Below, one piece after another: positions 17,968-28,321 of a stretch of 64,000 bases of DNA (positions are counted from its first letter, which is position 1; every line of letters begins with the position of its first letter). The DNA is taken from positions 6,579 to 70,578 of the forward strand of contig JAWOKN010000004.1 of NCBI GenBank assembly GCA_033854175.1, written 5' to 3'. Below the pieces are notes generated by a model, which saw only the letters and a program-made list of their open reading frames with translations, had not been told where the DNA came from and did not search any database. The position numbers and the translations under genes are program-made. This DNA comes from DATKPE01 sp033854175 (GTDB lineage Bacteria; Bacteroidota; Ignavibacteria; UBA10030; SZUA-254).

Positions 17968-18408
17968 ATGAAATCTCTGAGCGCTGGCATTTTTCTTGTC
18001 GCATTCTGTGCACTCATCTTCATTCCCCTGTCAGGATGTGAGACCGATTCCAGAGAATACGTCCGGCTCGCCAAGACGGTTTTTGAAAAAAGCGTCCGGA
18101 ACGACCCGTCAGGCGCCAACCTCATAGACTGGAATACCTTCCAATGCGACAACGAGGATCTTGGCCGGTCGTACATATCGCTCTCGACAGAATATGAAAA
18201 ATCGCATTTCAAATCTGCCGTCATCGACCGCCTTTCGCAGTTGTACGCCTCACGGAACTGGAATGTGAACAACGTCCGGAATTGGAAATTACAATCCAAA
18301 GGTGTGGAGAGCGCGATCGTTACCGCAGATGCCCCGAACGGAACGATCACGGTCACCTTTCAGAAAGTTGATTTCCAGAAAAAAATTTCGCGTATTATGA
18401 ATCAATAA
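17968..18408 (+). CDS. Small lipoprotein, function unknown
   Basis: 146-residue exported protein. The signal peptide ends at lipobox LSGC (Cys about 24). The mature part is polar with no family I recognise, and ends in a basic stretch. ATG 17968 is chosen because AAGG lies upstream and the signal peptide begins there; the longer frame from 17878 would run through the nrdJ terminator. It is the first of three plus-strand exported proteins. Confidence 0.75.
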   Translation: MKSLSAGIFLVAFCALIFIPLSGCETDSREYVRLAKTVFEKSVRNDPSGANLIDWNTFQCDNEDLGRSYISLSTEYEKSHFKSAVIDRLSQLYASRNWNVNNVRNWKLQSKGVESAIVTADAPNGTITVTFQKVDFQKKISRIMNQ

Positions 18409-18550
18409 TGCTCCGGACACCCCGGACAATCCGCGCAGATTCGCCGACGGGATGAACCGCCCTCAGGGACGGAGGTTACCCCGGCGGGGACCATCGCATG
18501 AACTCCTGACCCGCACCTTCGCACATGCGGTTTGAAGTGGAAACAACGTC

Positions 18551-19045
18551 ATGCCTTCACTGAAATTCGTACACATTATCCTGCTGGCCCTCGGATTTTT
18601 CAACTGCAGCAGCGTGCAAATCCCCCCGCTCCTCTATCCGGCATCGCCGCCTGAAACGCTCATCTCCCCTCCTCCTCCGGAATACCACTGGTGGAAAAAG
18701 TCCAGCCATCCCGACACGATCGCACACTGGATACCCCGTTACGTTTCGACAGGAATATCCTCCGGGATCATGGTCGAGTACACGGGATTTAAAAGCGATA
18801 AACCCGTGAATGCGCGGTACGCGTTTCTTGAACTTGCGCAACCGGACAACGACTCGACGTTTGGTGAAATGAGGACACGGATTAATGATCTGCGCCAGGC
18901 ATTCTTTACCCTCCCCCCGGGAACCTATATCGTCCGCCATACAACTCCTTGGGCGGAACAAAAGTTTATCGGGAATGTCACCGTGAAGGACGGGGAATAT
19001 TCCATCATCTCCGTCACCGTTCTGATCCCTCCCCAGGCGAGATAA
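18551..19045 (+). CDS. Putative lipoprotein, proline- and tryptophan-rich N-terminus
   Basis: 164 residues. A hydrophobic leader ends at FFNC, a plausible lipobox. Then comes a proline-rich linker (SPPPPEYHWW) and a beta-rich domain ending GTYIVRHTTPW ... DGEYSIISVTV, which looks like a small carboxypeptidase-regulatory or PEGA-like beta sandwich. No enzyme motif. I do not recognise a family. No strong ribosome binding site is visible. Confidence 0.7.
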   Translation: MPSLKFVHIILLALGFFNCSSVQIPPLLYPASPPETLISPPPPEYHWWKKSSHPDTIAHWIPRYVSTGISSGIMVEYTGFKSDKPVNARYAFLELAQPDNDSTFGEMRTRINDLRQAFFTLPPGTYIVRHTTPWAEQKFIGNVTVKDGEYSIISVTVLIPPQAR

Positions 19046-19262
19046 GGCCGTCATAAATCTCTATTATTCAATATGTTAACGGATGAACCGTCATCCACTA
19101 TCCGAAATTTTTCGCGTATTCATCGGGCCATTTCAGCCCCCTCCGCCGATCCGCTGGCGCCCCCGGAGATAAAATACTTTCACGAACTCTTGAATATCTC
19201 ATTTGTCCGTTGTAAATTTCAACTATACGGGGTCGAATACACGAAAGATTCTGGTCGCTATT

Positions 19263-21251
19263 ATGAAAACCGTCATTTGCATCCTCGCAATCGGATTTTC
19301 ATTTCTCTGGCTCTCGTGCACAACAGCACTCCTCATGGACGCATCGGCGCTGCGCGAGGAGCTCGGACTGGAACGCATGCCGACACCAGAGGATTACCCG
19401 GATGTCGATGGCGTAATCCTCCTCGACAAACAGGAGATCGAAATGAACCTGGAGGCGAACAACGATCTCTTCACCTATAATAAAATTCACCGGATCCAGA
19501 AGCTTTTCCGCAACATTGAACACAATGCGACGGTTCAGATCCCCCTGTTCGAGGGTGAATCGATATCCGATCTGCATGCCCGCACTATACGACCCGACGG
19601 GAGCAATGTTTTTCTGAGAGAGCAGGACGTGTATACCATCACCGGCGAAGCGAAGGGACCGGTGTTTTATTCGGACGCGAAAATCGTCCGGTTTACGTTT
19701 CCTGCGGTTGAGAAGGGATGCATCCTCGATTACGAGTACACGAAAAAAACCCAGCGTGCCTTCTGGTATGATGTCTGGAAGATTCAAAACTACCTCCCCA
19801 CGATGAAGGATCAGTACACCCTGACCATACCCCTCGTCCTGATGGATAAACAGCACGGTCTGGGGTGGACATGGCGCTACAAGAGCTACAACTACCCGGG
19901 TCTGCCGAAACCGGTCCAGTCCCCGACCAACATCTATGAACGGATGTCGAACAACGGAAAGGTGTCGTTCACCTGGACGCTCTATGACATACCCGAGTTC
20001 GAACGCGAGGTCAACATGCCGCCCCAATCCATGAATATGGCGTATGTAAAATTCTCGCTCTCGGAATGGTCGAGCTGGGATTCAATCGCGTCCTGGTACT
20101 ACAGCAATTTCTTTGAGCCACAGCTTTCATCGGGCGACGACATCCGCCAGCTATCCAGGGAGCTTGCCGCCAACACGACGAACGAAAAAGAGGCCATACA
20201 GAGTATTTCAAAGTTCGTCCAGGGGATCCGCTACGTCGCCGTCGACCTCGGCCCGGGTTTCCTCCAGCCCTCCCCCCCACGGCTTGTCCTGCAGCGGAAA
20301 TATGGTGATTGCAAGGACAAGGCGGCGCTTCTGGTCAGCATGTTGCACGCGGTTCATATCAACGCAAACCCGGTGCTCGTTCTGACCGCCTCCGAGGGAG
20401 TACTCGATCCTGAATTTCCGACGTGGAATTTCAATCATATGATCGTGAGAACGGAGACCCGCGGTCACCAGGTCTTCTGGATCGATCCGACGGTCAACTA
20501 CTGCCTGATCGGACAGCTCCCCTGGCAGGATGAAGGCATCGATGTCCTTGTCCTCCACCCCGACGGAACTTCCTCCATCGAACACACACCGAATGCCTCA
20601 TGCGATCAGAACGTGACCGATATCGATGTTTCCGTCCAGGTCGATACAAGTCATGACACGCATTTCGACGTCCGCATGAGCTATACAGGCGAGAAAAATT
20701 TCCGCAACCGGGCTTTTTTCAATGATTATACCGAAAAGGAATTACGCGAGTTCTGCAAGGAACTCATCGTGGATGATTTTTTCAACGCGACGATCAAGAA
20801 CTGCTCGTTCACAAACTCCGATTCGCTTGCCTGCGATCTGAGCCTCGCGTTCGATTTCACCGTCCCTGATGCGCTCAAAAAGCAGGGGGATCTCTATTTC
20901 CTGAACATTGATCCCTTCAAACTCTTCACCGATCTCTCATGGCTGGCCAAGGAAAACCGGATCTATCCGATCGATCTCGAATATCCCTATACGATCCGGA
21001 AGAAGATCAGCGTTGTGTATCCCCACGACAGGTTCATTGTCAGAAATATCCCCGACAAGATCCAGATTAAAAACGACGACCTCCTGTATGTCAACGGATT
21101 CACCTCATCGGGCGGATTCCAGCTCATCGAAGACGAGACCTTCTCAGTGCAGCAACCCTATATCCCCGCCCACAAATACGGTGAACTGAGAAGCCTTTTT
21201 GAGGCCGTCAAAAGCCGGTCCACGGAGAAACTGATTTTCACCCGCCGCTGA
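19263..21251 (+). CDS. DUF3857/transglutaminase-like exported protein
   Basis: 662 residues, exported, with lipobox LWLSC near residue 19. An N-terminal DUF3857 beta domain (about 50-230) is followed by a transglutaminase-like core with catalytic Cys in RKYGDCKDKA (about 350), His in WNFNHMIV (about 393) and Asp in WIDPTVN (about 409). The C-terminal region is DUF3858-like. Such proteins are common in Bacteroidota and relatives and probably act on envelope peptides or proteins; the substrate is unknown. The triad looks intact, so the protein is likely active. I start at ATG 19263 because the signal peptide begins there. Confidence 0.9.
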   Translation: MKTVICILAIGFSFLWLSCTTALLMDASALREELGLERMPTPEDYPDVDGVILLDKQEIEMNLEANNDLFTYNKIHRIQKLFRNIEHNATVQIPLFEGESISDLHARTIRPDGSNVFLREQDVYTITGEAKGPVFYSDAKIVRFTFPAVEKGCILDYEYTKKTQRAFWYDVWKIQNYLPTMKDQYTLTIPLVLMDKQHGLGWTWRYKSYNYPGLPKPVQSPTNIYERMSNNGKVSFTWTLYDIPEFEREVNMPPQSMNMAYVKFSLSEWSSWDSIASWYYSNFFEPQLSSGDDIRQLSRELAANTTNEKEAIQSISKFVQGIRYVAVDLGPGFLQPSPPRLVLQRKYGDCKDKAALLVSMLHAVHINANPVLVLTASEGVLDPEFPTWNFNHMIVRTETRGHQVFWIDPTVNYCLIGQLPWQDEGIDVLVLHPDGTSSIEHTPNASCDQNVTDIDVSVQVDTSHDTHFDVRMSYTGEKNFRNRAFFNDYTEKELREFCKELIVDDFFNATIKNCSFTNSDSLACDLSLAFDFTVPDALKKQGDLYFLNIDPFKLFTDLSWLAKENRIYPIDLEYPYTIRKKISVVYPHDRFIVRNIPDKIQIKNDDLLYVNGFTSSGGFQLIEDETFSVQQPYIPAHKYGELRSLFEAVKSRSTEKLIFTRR

Positions 21252-21258
21252 TCCCCCC

Positions 21259-22812
21259 CTATTCCCATTCGATGGTCGAGGGCGGCTTTGAACTGATGTC
21301 GTAGACCACCCTGTTGACCCCCCGCACCTCGTTGATGATGCGGTTTGAAACCGCTGCAAGAAATTCGTGCGGAAATTGCGCCCAGTCGGCAGTCATCCCG
21401 TCCAGACTCGTCACCGCACGCAGTGCGATCACATTCTCATACGTCCGCTGGTCCCCCATGACGCCCACCGTCTGGACAGGGAGCAGAACCGCAAACGCCT
21501 GCCACACAGCTTCATACCCCCCCGTCTTGCGGAGTTCGTCGGTAAAAACAGCATCGGCGTTCCGGAGAATTTCAAGTTTCTCCCGGGTGATGCTGCCGAC
21601 GACCCTGACCGCAAGCCCCGGGCCCGGAAAAGGATGACGGTGAAGAATTTCCGGCGGGATGCCAAGGACACCCCCGACCTCGCGGACCTCATCCTTGAAC
21701 AATTCCCTGAGCGGTTCAAGGAGCTTCAGATGCATCCTCCGGGGCAATCCCCCCACGTTGTGGTGGCTTTTAATCGTGTGGGACGGCCCGCGGAATGAGA
21801 CAGACTCGATGACATCCGGATACAGCGTCCCCTGGGCAAGATACCCCACCTTGCCGAATTTCCGTGCTTCCTGTTCAAAGAGCTTGATGAAAAGCCTCCC
21901 GATGATTTTTCTTTTTTTCTCCGGATCAGAGACATCACGAAGTTCCCCCAAAAAGATCTTTGATGCATCCAGGTGCCGGAGATGAAAATGGAAGTGTTCC
22001 CGGTACAACCGGACGAGATCTTCACTTTCATTCCTTCGCATCAGGCCATTATTGATGTGAACGCAGTAGAGCCTGGACCCGACCGCCTTCTGCAACAGGA
22101 CAGCAAGCACCGTCGAATCAACGCCCCCGCTCAGGGCACAGAGGACATTCCCGTCCCCGACCGTCTTTTCAATGTCAGCCAGCGACTGGTCGATAAATGA
22201 GCGGGCATTCCATCCACCCCGGCATCCGCAAATCGTAAAGAGAAAATTTTTCAGGATCTGCTTCCCCCCCTCGGTATGCGTCACCTCGGGATGAAACTGA
22301 ACACCGTAGATTTTTTTGACACGGTTCTTCACCGCACAGATCGGCGAATTCCGGGAATGGGCCATGCTTGTGAACCCGGCAGGGAGTTTCGTGAGAGCGT
22401 CGGCGTGACTCATCCAGACCCGAACCCCTTCCTTCCCGGGAACTTCGATATCCCTCAGGAGGTCAGTTGCATCATCGATGATGATCTCCGCCGGGCCAAA
22501 TTCACGCCGGACGGAGCGGTCAACCTCACCACCCAACCGGTCGGCAATCACCTGGAGTCCGTAACAAATCCCAAGCACCGGAATCCCCAGATCAAAAATT
22601 CCGGGTTCCGGGAGCGGTGCATTTCGTTCATAGACACTGGCCGGACCCCCCGAAAGGATGATTCCTGCAGGATTCAGCGATTTGACCTTCTCTACCGTCA
22701 GATGAAACGGATGGAGCTCCGAATAAACCCCGAGTTCCCTGACACGCCGGGCAATCAGCTGGCTGTATTGCGAACCAAAATCGAGGATAAGAATCAGTTC
22801 TTTAGGATGCAT
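21259..22812 (-). CDS. guaA: GMP synthase (glutamine-hydrolysing)
   Basis: Converts XMP to GMP in purine synthesis. Of 517 residues, the class I glutamine amidotransferase half has nucleophile C83 in GICYGLQ. The ATP-pyrophosphatase half has the P-loop ALSGGVDSTV. The C-terminus ends DISSKPPSTIEWE, the usual GuaA ending. I start at ATG 22812 (MHPKEL); the extension to 22857 is not family-like. It converges with the DUF3857 gene seven bases away. Confidence 0.97.
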   Translation of the reverse strand: MHPKELILILDFGSQYSQLIARRVRELGVYSELHPFHLTVEKVKSLNPAGIILSGGPASVYERNAPLPEPGIFDLGIPVLGICYGLQVIADRLGGEVDRSVRREFGPAEIIIDDATDLLRDIEVPGKEGVRVWMSHADALTKLPAGFTSMAHSRNSPICAVKNRVKKIYGVQFHPEVTHTEGGKQILKNFLFTICGCRGGWNARSFIDQSLADIEKTVGDGNVLCALSGGVDSTVLAVLLQKAVGSRLYCVHINNGLMRRNESEDLVRLYREHFHFHLRHLDASKIFLGELRDVSDPEKKRKIIGRLFIKLFEQEARKFGKVGYLAQGTLYPDVIESVSFRGPSHTIKSHHNVGGLPRRMHLKLLEPLRELFKDEVREVGGVLGIPPEILHRHPFPGPGLAVRVVGSITREKLEILRNADAVFTDELRKTGGYEAVWQAFAVLLPVQTVGVMGDQRTYENVIALRAVTSLDGMTADWAQFPHEFLAAVSNRIINEVRGVNRVVYDISSKPPSTIEWE

Positions 22813-22952
22813 CTTTTCTCGTGGGAACATGAAAGGAAAACTCCATGTAAAATACAAAAAAGGAAGGGAAAACCAACATCGGGTCAGAAAATCACCCGAG
22901 CGACAACGTCACCTTGTCTTGAAAACGAAGAGCCGGGGATCCGAAAACGCGT

Positions 22953-25832
22953 TTATGCGGTTTCGTACTCCGACACGGGGGGGCAGGTGCAAACGAGATT
23001 TTTATCCCCGAACGCATTGTTGATTCTTCCGACGGCCGGCCAGAATTTTCTCGCCTTCACCCAGGGGGTGGGAAATACGGCCATTTCACGCGAGTAGGGA
23101 TGCTCCCATTCACTCCTGATAACCATGTCCGCCGTGTGGGGTGCGTTCTTCAGAAGGTTGTCTTCCCGCCCCACCTTTCCCTCCTCGATCTGCCTGATCT
23201 CATTCCGGATCGATATCAGCGCATCACAATAACGATCCAACTCCCTCTTCGATTCACTCTCGGTCGGTTCAATCATCAAGGTCCCGGGGACGGGAAATGA
23301 GGTCGTCGGAGCGTGAAAGCCATAATCCATCAGCCGCTTGGCGACATCCTCGACTTCAATCCCCGCGTTTTGTTTCACCTGCCGGAGGTCGATGATGAAC
23401 TCGTGCGCGACACCGCCATTGACCCCTTGATACACTATCGGATAATACTCTTCCAGCCGCTTCGCCATGTAGTTGGCATTCAGGATTGCAATTTTGGTGG
23501 CCCTTGTCAGCCCCTCGATGCCCATCAGCATAATGTACATCCAGGAAATAACCATGATGCTGGGACTCCCCCAGGGTGCCGCTGATACCGGGCCTATCGC
23601 ATCGGGACCGCCTGTGGGAATCACCGGATGCGAGGGCAAAAAAGGTGCAAGCCGACCCGTGACCCCGATCGGTCCCATGCCCGGGCCACCGCCACCATGC
23701 GGGATACAAAACGTCTTGTGAAGATTCAGATGGCAGACATCCGCGCCGAGCTCCGCCGGACGGCAGAGTCCGACCTGCGCGTTCAGATTGGCGCCGTCCA
23801 TATAGACCAGGCCGCCGTTCTGGTGTATGATCGCACAGATTTCCCTGACGGACTCCTCAAACACGCCATGGGTCGAGGGATAAGTGACCATCAGCGCCCC
23901 AAGGCGGTCCCTGTAGTGCAGGGCCTTTTCCTTCAGATCCTGAACATCGATCGATCCGTCCTCTCTCGAGCGTACGATCACCACCTGCATACCCGCCATG
24001 ACCGCGCTTGCGGGATTTGTCCCGTGAGCCGAGGACGGGATAAGACAGACATCGCGGGATCCCTGGCCGTTCTTCTCATGACACGCCCTGATCACGAGCA
24101 GGCCCGTGTATTCGCCCTGCGCACCCGAGTTCGGCTGAAACGAGATCGCATCAAATCCTGTGATGTCCTTCAGCATCATCTCCAACTGGCGAAATAATCC
24201 CTGGTAACCCGCGGCCTGCGAGACGGGTGCGAACGGATGCAGAGCGTTGAATTTTTTCCACGTGATCGGTACGAGTTCCGTCGTGGCATTGAGCTTCATC
24301 GTGCACGAGCCGAGCGGAATCATGCTCTGGGTCAGCGAGAGGTCTTTTTGTTCGAGTGTCCGGATGTACCGCATCATCTCGGTCTCCGAGTGATACATGT
24401 GAAATACCGGATGCGTCAGATACCCGCTCGTCCGCTTCATGAAGCCCGGATAGTCCTGACCATCCTCGGCCCTGAAGGATTCTCCGGGATGTTGTTGATG
24501 CCGTACTGATGCAAAAACCGACAGGAGAAGATCGACTTCCGCACCCGTCGAACGTTCATCGAGGGAAATGCCGATGGATGCGTCATCAAACCACCGTACA
24601 TTGATCTTCTTCCCGGCCAAGAGGTTTTCGAGCTCCTTCGTATCCCTGCTGTCGTATCCGATCCTGAGGGTGTCGAAATAATGTTCATGCCGGATCGTAA
24701 ATCCCAGGGACTGCAATCCTTGTGAAAGTGCCGCCGTCAGCTGCCATACCCGAGCAGCGATTTGCCGCAACCGGCTGGGGCCGTGATATACGGCGTACAT
24801 GCCCGCCATGACCGCCAGAAGGACCTGCGCAGTGCAGATATTGGACGTTGCCTTCTCCCTTCTGATATGCTGCTCGCGTGTCTGGAGTGCCATTCGAAGG
24901 GCGGGCTCGCCCCTGGAATCGACCGAAACGCCGATGATCCGACCGGGGATGAGCCTCTTAAAATGATCTGTTGTGGCCAGGAACGCCGCGTGAGGACCTC
25001 CATAACCGAGGGGAACCCCGAACCGTTGCGTATTCCCGACAGCTGCGTCAGCACCGAATTCACCCGGCGGAACCAGAAGCGTCAGGGAGAGAAGGTCGGT
25101 CGCGACAGCCACAAATATGCCGGCGTCATGCGCCTTCCGGCAAAACTCCCGGTAGTCACGTATCTCTCCATCCGATGCGGGGTACTGGAGCAGCGCCCCG
25201 AAATATTCACCCCCGAAACCAAACTCCCCCTCTCCACCCGTCATGACGGTAATGCCGAGATGCTTCGCACGCGTCCGAACCACGGCGATGGTCTGGGGAT
25301 GGCAGTTTGAAGCCGCGAAGAATTTTTTCCCCCGCACCCTTCCCATGTTGTTGTAGAACATGATCATCACTTCCGCCGCAGCAGTAGCCTCGTCGAGGAG
25401 AGAGGCGTTGGTGATCGGGAAACCCGTCAGATCGGACACCATCGTCTGAAAATTCAGGAGTGCCTCCAGCCTCCCCTGGGCGATCTCTGCCTGATAGGGC
25501 GTGTATTGCGTGTACCACCCGGGATTTTCGAGAATATTCCGTTGAATCACCGCGGGAGTGATGGTGTCGTAATATCCCATGCCGATGAGGGAGCGGTAGG
25601 ATTGATTTTGATCCGCCAGATCCTCCGCTTGTCTTATGGCGTCGGATTCATCAATGGGAGATGAAAGGTGGAAGGGGGCCCTTGTCCTGATCGTGGGGGG
25701 GATCACCCTGTCGATAAATTCATCAAGCGTACGACTGCCGAGCGTCTGAAGCATCTCATCAACATCTTGATCGGCCGGACCGAGGTGACGTTCCACAAAC
25801 TGAGAATTCCGTGCGTGCTTGTTCGTTGTCAT
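22953..25832 (-). CDS. gcvP: Glycine dehydrogenase (decarboxylating), P protein
   Basis: PLP enzyme of the glycine cleavage system that decarboxylates glycine and passes aminomethyl to the lipoyl arm of GcvH. At 959 residues it is the fused single-chain form. The PLP-binding Lys is in HLNLHKTFCIPHGGGGPGMG. It lies 144 bp downstream of gcvH. GcvT is not in the window, so the third subunit must be encoded elsewhere. Confidence 0.97.
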   Translation of the reverse strand: MTTNKHARNSQFVERHLGPADQDVDEMLQTLGSRTLDEFIDRVIPPTIRTRAPFHLSSPIDESDAIRQAEDLADQNQSYRSLIGMGYYDTITPAVIQRNILENPGWYTQYTPYQAEIAQGRLEALLNFQTMVSDLTGFPITNASLLDEATAAAEVMIMFYNNMGRVRGKKFFAASNCHPQTIAVVRTRAKHLGITVMTGGEGEFGFGGEYFGALLQYPASDGEIRDYREFCRKAHDAGIFVAVATDLLSLTLLVPPGEFGADAAVGNTQRFGVPLGYGGPHAAFLATTDHFKRLIPGRIIGVSVDSRGEPALRMALQTREQHIRREKATSNICTAQVLLAVMAGMYAVYHGPSRLRQIAARVWQLTAALSQGLQSLGFTIRHEHYFDTLRIGYDSRDTKELENLLAGKKINVRWFDDASIGISLDERSTGAEVDLLLSVFASVRHQQHPGESFRAEDGQDYPGFMKRTSGYLTHPVFHMYHSETEMMRYIRTLEQKDLSLTQSMIPLGSCTMKLNATTELVPITWKKFNALHPFAPVSQAAGYQGLFRQLEMMLKDITGFDAISFQPNSGAQGEYTGLLVIRACHEKNGQGSRDVCLIPSSAHGTNPASAVMAGMQVVIVRSREDGSIDVQDLKEKALHYRDRLGALMVTYPSTHGVFEESVREICAIIHQNGGLVYMDGANLNAQVGLCRPAELGADVCHLNLHKTFCIPHGGGGPGMGPIGVTGRLAPFLPSHPVIPTGGPDAIGPVSAAPWGSPSIMVISWMYIMLMGIEGLTRATKIAILNANYMAKRLEEYYPIVYQGVNGGVAHEFIIDLRQVKQNAGIEVEDVAKRLMDYGFHAPTTSFPVPGTLMIEPTESESKRELDRYCDALISIRNEIRQIEEGKVGREDNLLKNAPHTADMVIRSEWEHPYSREMAVFPTPWVKARKFWPAVGRINNAFGDKNLVCTCPPVSEYETA

Positions 25833-25976
25833 AAAAATTCCTGGTAAGAAAATTCATTTCGATTGTTGCATAAAGAACCTGTAATGGGACAACCCGCAGT
25901 TTGCAGGGCAGAACACGTTACCGGTGCAGAACACAAGAGGTAAGAACGCAGATTCCGACCACGGGAAATGATGTGT

Positions 25977-26357
25977 CTACTTCCCGATCAGATCGCGATA
26001 TCGCTTCGCATCGAGAAGATTCTTGATTTCACCCTTATCCTCAATGCGGATATGGATGATCCATCCGGCCTTGTAGGGGTCCTTGTTCACGGTCTCCGGC
26101 TTCTTTTCCAGTTCAGAATTGACCGCGACAACCTCACCACTCACCGGCGCAAAAAGATCCGAAACGGCCTTCACGGCCTCGATTGTTCCGAAACTTTCCC
26201 CCTGTTTGACCCGCCGGCCTATTTTTGGTGCGTCGACGAAGACGATGTCGCCCAGTTCGCCCTGAGCATAATCGGTAATACCGACCACACCCTTGTCCCC
26301 CTCCACGCGCACCCACTCGTGATCTTTTGTGTACATCACATCTTCAGGGAATGTCAT
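25977..26357 (-). CDS. gcvH: Glycine cleavage system H protein
   Basis: 126-residue lipoyl carrier shuttling the aminomethyl group between GcvP, GcvT and lipoamide dehydrogenase. The lipoylated residue is K63 in TIEAVKAVSD. Length and the start MTFPEDVMYTKDHEW are canonical. It lies 21 bp after accC, joining fatty acid and glycine genes in one minus-strand run. Confidence 0.97.
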   Translation of the reverse strand: MTFPEDVMYTKDHEWVRVEGDKGVVGITDYAQGELGDIVFVDAPKIGRRVKQGESFGTIEAVKAVSDLFAPVSGEVVAVNSELEKKPETVNKDPYKAGWIIHIRIEDKGEIKNLLDAKRYRDLIGK

Positions 26358-26378
26358 ATCACTTGGTCCTTTTTATGA

Positions 26379-27719
26379 TTAATCTCTGAGATAGTCTCGT
26401 TCGACGAAGCCCGTGTCGTAGATGCCGCTCCGGAATGTTTCGTTCCGCATCACCTTGCGGTGGAAGGGAAGCGTCGTATGGATGCCCTCGATCGTAAACT
26501 CCTCCAGCGCACCGGCCATCTTCGAAATCGCTTCCTGACGGGAAGGGGCAACGACGACGAGCTTCGCGATCAGGGAGTCATAATGGGGTGGAATGGTATA
26601 TCCGGTGTAACAATGGGTGTCAACCCGTATGCCGTAACCGCCCGGTATGTGGAAGCTGGTAATCTCACCCGGACAGGGACGGAAGTCATGATCCGGATCC
26701 TCGGCATTCACACGGCATTCGATGGCATGCCCCTTCGGTTTGAATTCCTTCCTCCGGAGCCGTTCGCCGGCAGCCGTGCGGAGCTGAAGCTTTATCAGAT
26801 CCATCCCGACCGTTTCCTCGGTCACCGGATGTTCAACCTGGATCCGGGTATTCATCTCCATGAAGTAAAAATTCCGGTTTTTGTCGACCAGAAATTCTAT
26901 CGTTCCCGCCCCCTCGTACTGGACACTCTTGGCTCCCTTGACTGCCGCAGCCCCCATCTTCTCCCTCAATTCCTCATCGATGAACGGCGACGGGGACTCC
27001 TCAATGAGTTTCTGATGCCGGCGCTGGATGGTGCAGTCGCGCTCGTTGAGATGGACGACGTTTCCGTGGCTGTCACCAAATATCTGAACTTCAATGTGCC
27101 TCGGCTCCTCGACAAATTTTTCGACATAGAGATTCGAATCCCCGAACGCCGCACCCGCTTCGTTGCTTGCCATCTGAAAGAACTTTTCAAAATCCGCCGG
27201 ATCCCGGACAATCCGCATGCCTTTTCCGCCCCCGCCAGCCGACGCCTTGATCATCACCGGAAAACCGATCGCCGTCGCAATCTCAATCCCCTTCTTGATG
27301 TCACTCACGATCCCCTCACTTCCCGGGATGACGGGAACGCCGGCCTTTTTCATCGTCTCCTTTGCCAGGGCCTTATCTCCCATCGAGGTAATTGCGGCCG
27401 GTGAGGGACCGATGAACTTCAAACCCTGCGACTCGCAGATTTCCGCAAACTGGGCGTTCTCCGCAAGGAAACCGTAGCCGGGATGGATGGCGTCCGAACC
27501 GGTGATCTCGGCAGCCGATATGATCCGCGGTATATGAAGATAACTTTCCCTGCTCGGAGGGGGTCCGATGCAGATCGCTTCATCGGCGAACTTCACATGC
27601 AGCGCGAACCTGTCCGCCTCAGAGTAGACAGCCACCGTCTTGATGGAAAGCTCACGGCAGACACGGATGATCCTGAGTGCAATTTCTCCCCTGTTTGCGA
27701 TTAAGATCTTTGTAAACAC
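26379..27719 (-). CDS. accC: Acetyl-CoA carboxylase, biotin carboxylase subunit
   Basis: Carboxylates biotin on AccB with ATP and bicarbonate, the first step of fatty acid synthesis. 446 residues, normal length. The start MFTKILIANRGEIALRIIR is canonical. The ATP-grasp glycine loop KASAGGGGKGMR and the MEMNTRIQVEHPVTE motif are intact. It follows accB by 53 bp in the common efp-accB-accC order. Confidence 0.97.
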   Translation of the reverse strand: MFTKILIANRGEIALRIIRVCRELSIKTVAVYSEADRFALHVKFADEAICIGPPPSRESYLHIPRIISAAEITGSDAIHPGYGFLAENAQFAEICESQGLKFIGPSPAAITSMGDKALAKETMKKAGVPVIPGSEGIVSDIKKGIEIATAIGFPVMIKASAGGGGKGMRIVRDPADFEKFFQMASNEAGAAFGDSNLYVEKFVEEPRHIEVQIFGDSHGNVVHLNERDCTIQRRHQKLIEESPSPFIDEELREKMGAAAVKGAKSVQYEGAGTIEFLVDKNRNFYFMEMNTRIQVEHPVTEETVGMDLIKLQLRTAAGERLRRKEFKPKGHAIECRVNAEDPDHDFRPCPGEITSFHIPGGYGIRVDTHCYTGYTIPPHYDSLIAKLVVVAPSRQEAISKMAGALEEFTIEGIHTTLPFHRKVMRNETFRSGIYDTGFVERDYLRD

Positions 27720-27772
27720 GTGTGCTGTCTAGAATGCCGGAGTTCTGAATCTATATGAGGAGGTACCGGTTA

Positions 27773-28255
27773 TCACATCGGTTCAAGGAGGAAGAGCGTC
27801 TGATTGTATTCGACAGGCTGGCCGTTTTCGACAAGAATTTTGACAATTTTTCCGGAAACGTCCGATTCGATTTCATTCATCAGCTTCATCGCTTCGACGA
27901 TGCAGAGAACAGTCTTCTGCTCAACGAGCTGGCCGACACTGACATAGGGATCCGCATCGGGCGCGGGCGCACGATAAAAGGTTCCGACAATGGGGGATTT
28001 GATCTCATGGTACTTCACTTCGGGAGCAGGAGCTGCTGCGGGAGTTTCAGCAACCTGGGGTGCGGGCGGGGCAGCAGGCGCCGCTAGGGCGGCCCCCGGA
28101 TTTGCATGAACCGGAACCGCGGATGCGGGGGATGAGTTGTTCGTGTGCAGGTTGCGCGCAATTCTCACGCGCAGGCCTTCCTCCTCGATCTCAATCTCAT
28201 CAACACCGCTCTGTTCAACTATCCGAACTATTTTCTTTAAGTACGATAAATCCAT
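27773..28255 (-). CDS. accB: Biotin carboxyl carrier protein of acetyl-CoA carboxylase
   Basis: 160-residue carrier. The N-terminal helical segment leads into an Ala/Pro-rich flexible linker (about 42-78) and then a biotinyl domain with the biotinylated K124 in VEAMKLMNEIE. It also has the thumb region typical of AccB. It is encoded between efp and accC. Confidence 0.97.
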   Translation of the reverse strand: MDLSYLKKIVRIVEQSGVDEIEIEEEGLRVRIARNLHTNNSSPASAVPVHANPGAALAAPAAPPAPQVAETPAAAPAPEVKYHEIKSPIVGTFYRAPAPDADPYVSVGQLVEQKTVLCIVEAMKLMNEIESDVSGKIVKILVENGQPVEYNQTLFLLEPM

Positions 28256-28321
28256 GATCGCTCCGGTGGAATGTTTAAAGGAATTTACTTCCGCGCACTG
28301 GCAGCCTGCACCAGAATTCCG

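Noticed and set aside
19299..20585. Long minus-strand frames opposite the DUF3857 gene
   Set aside because: The plus-strand protein is full-length with signal peptide and catalytic triad; antisense frames have no start context.
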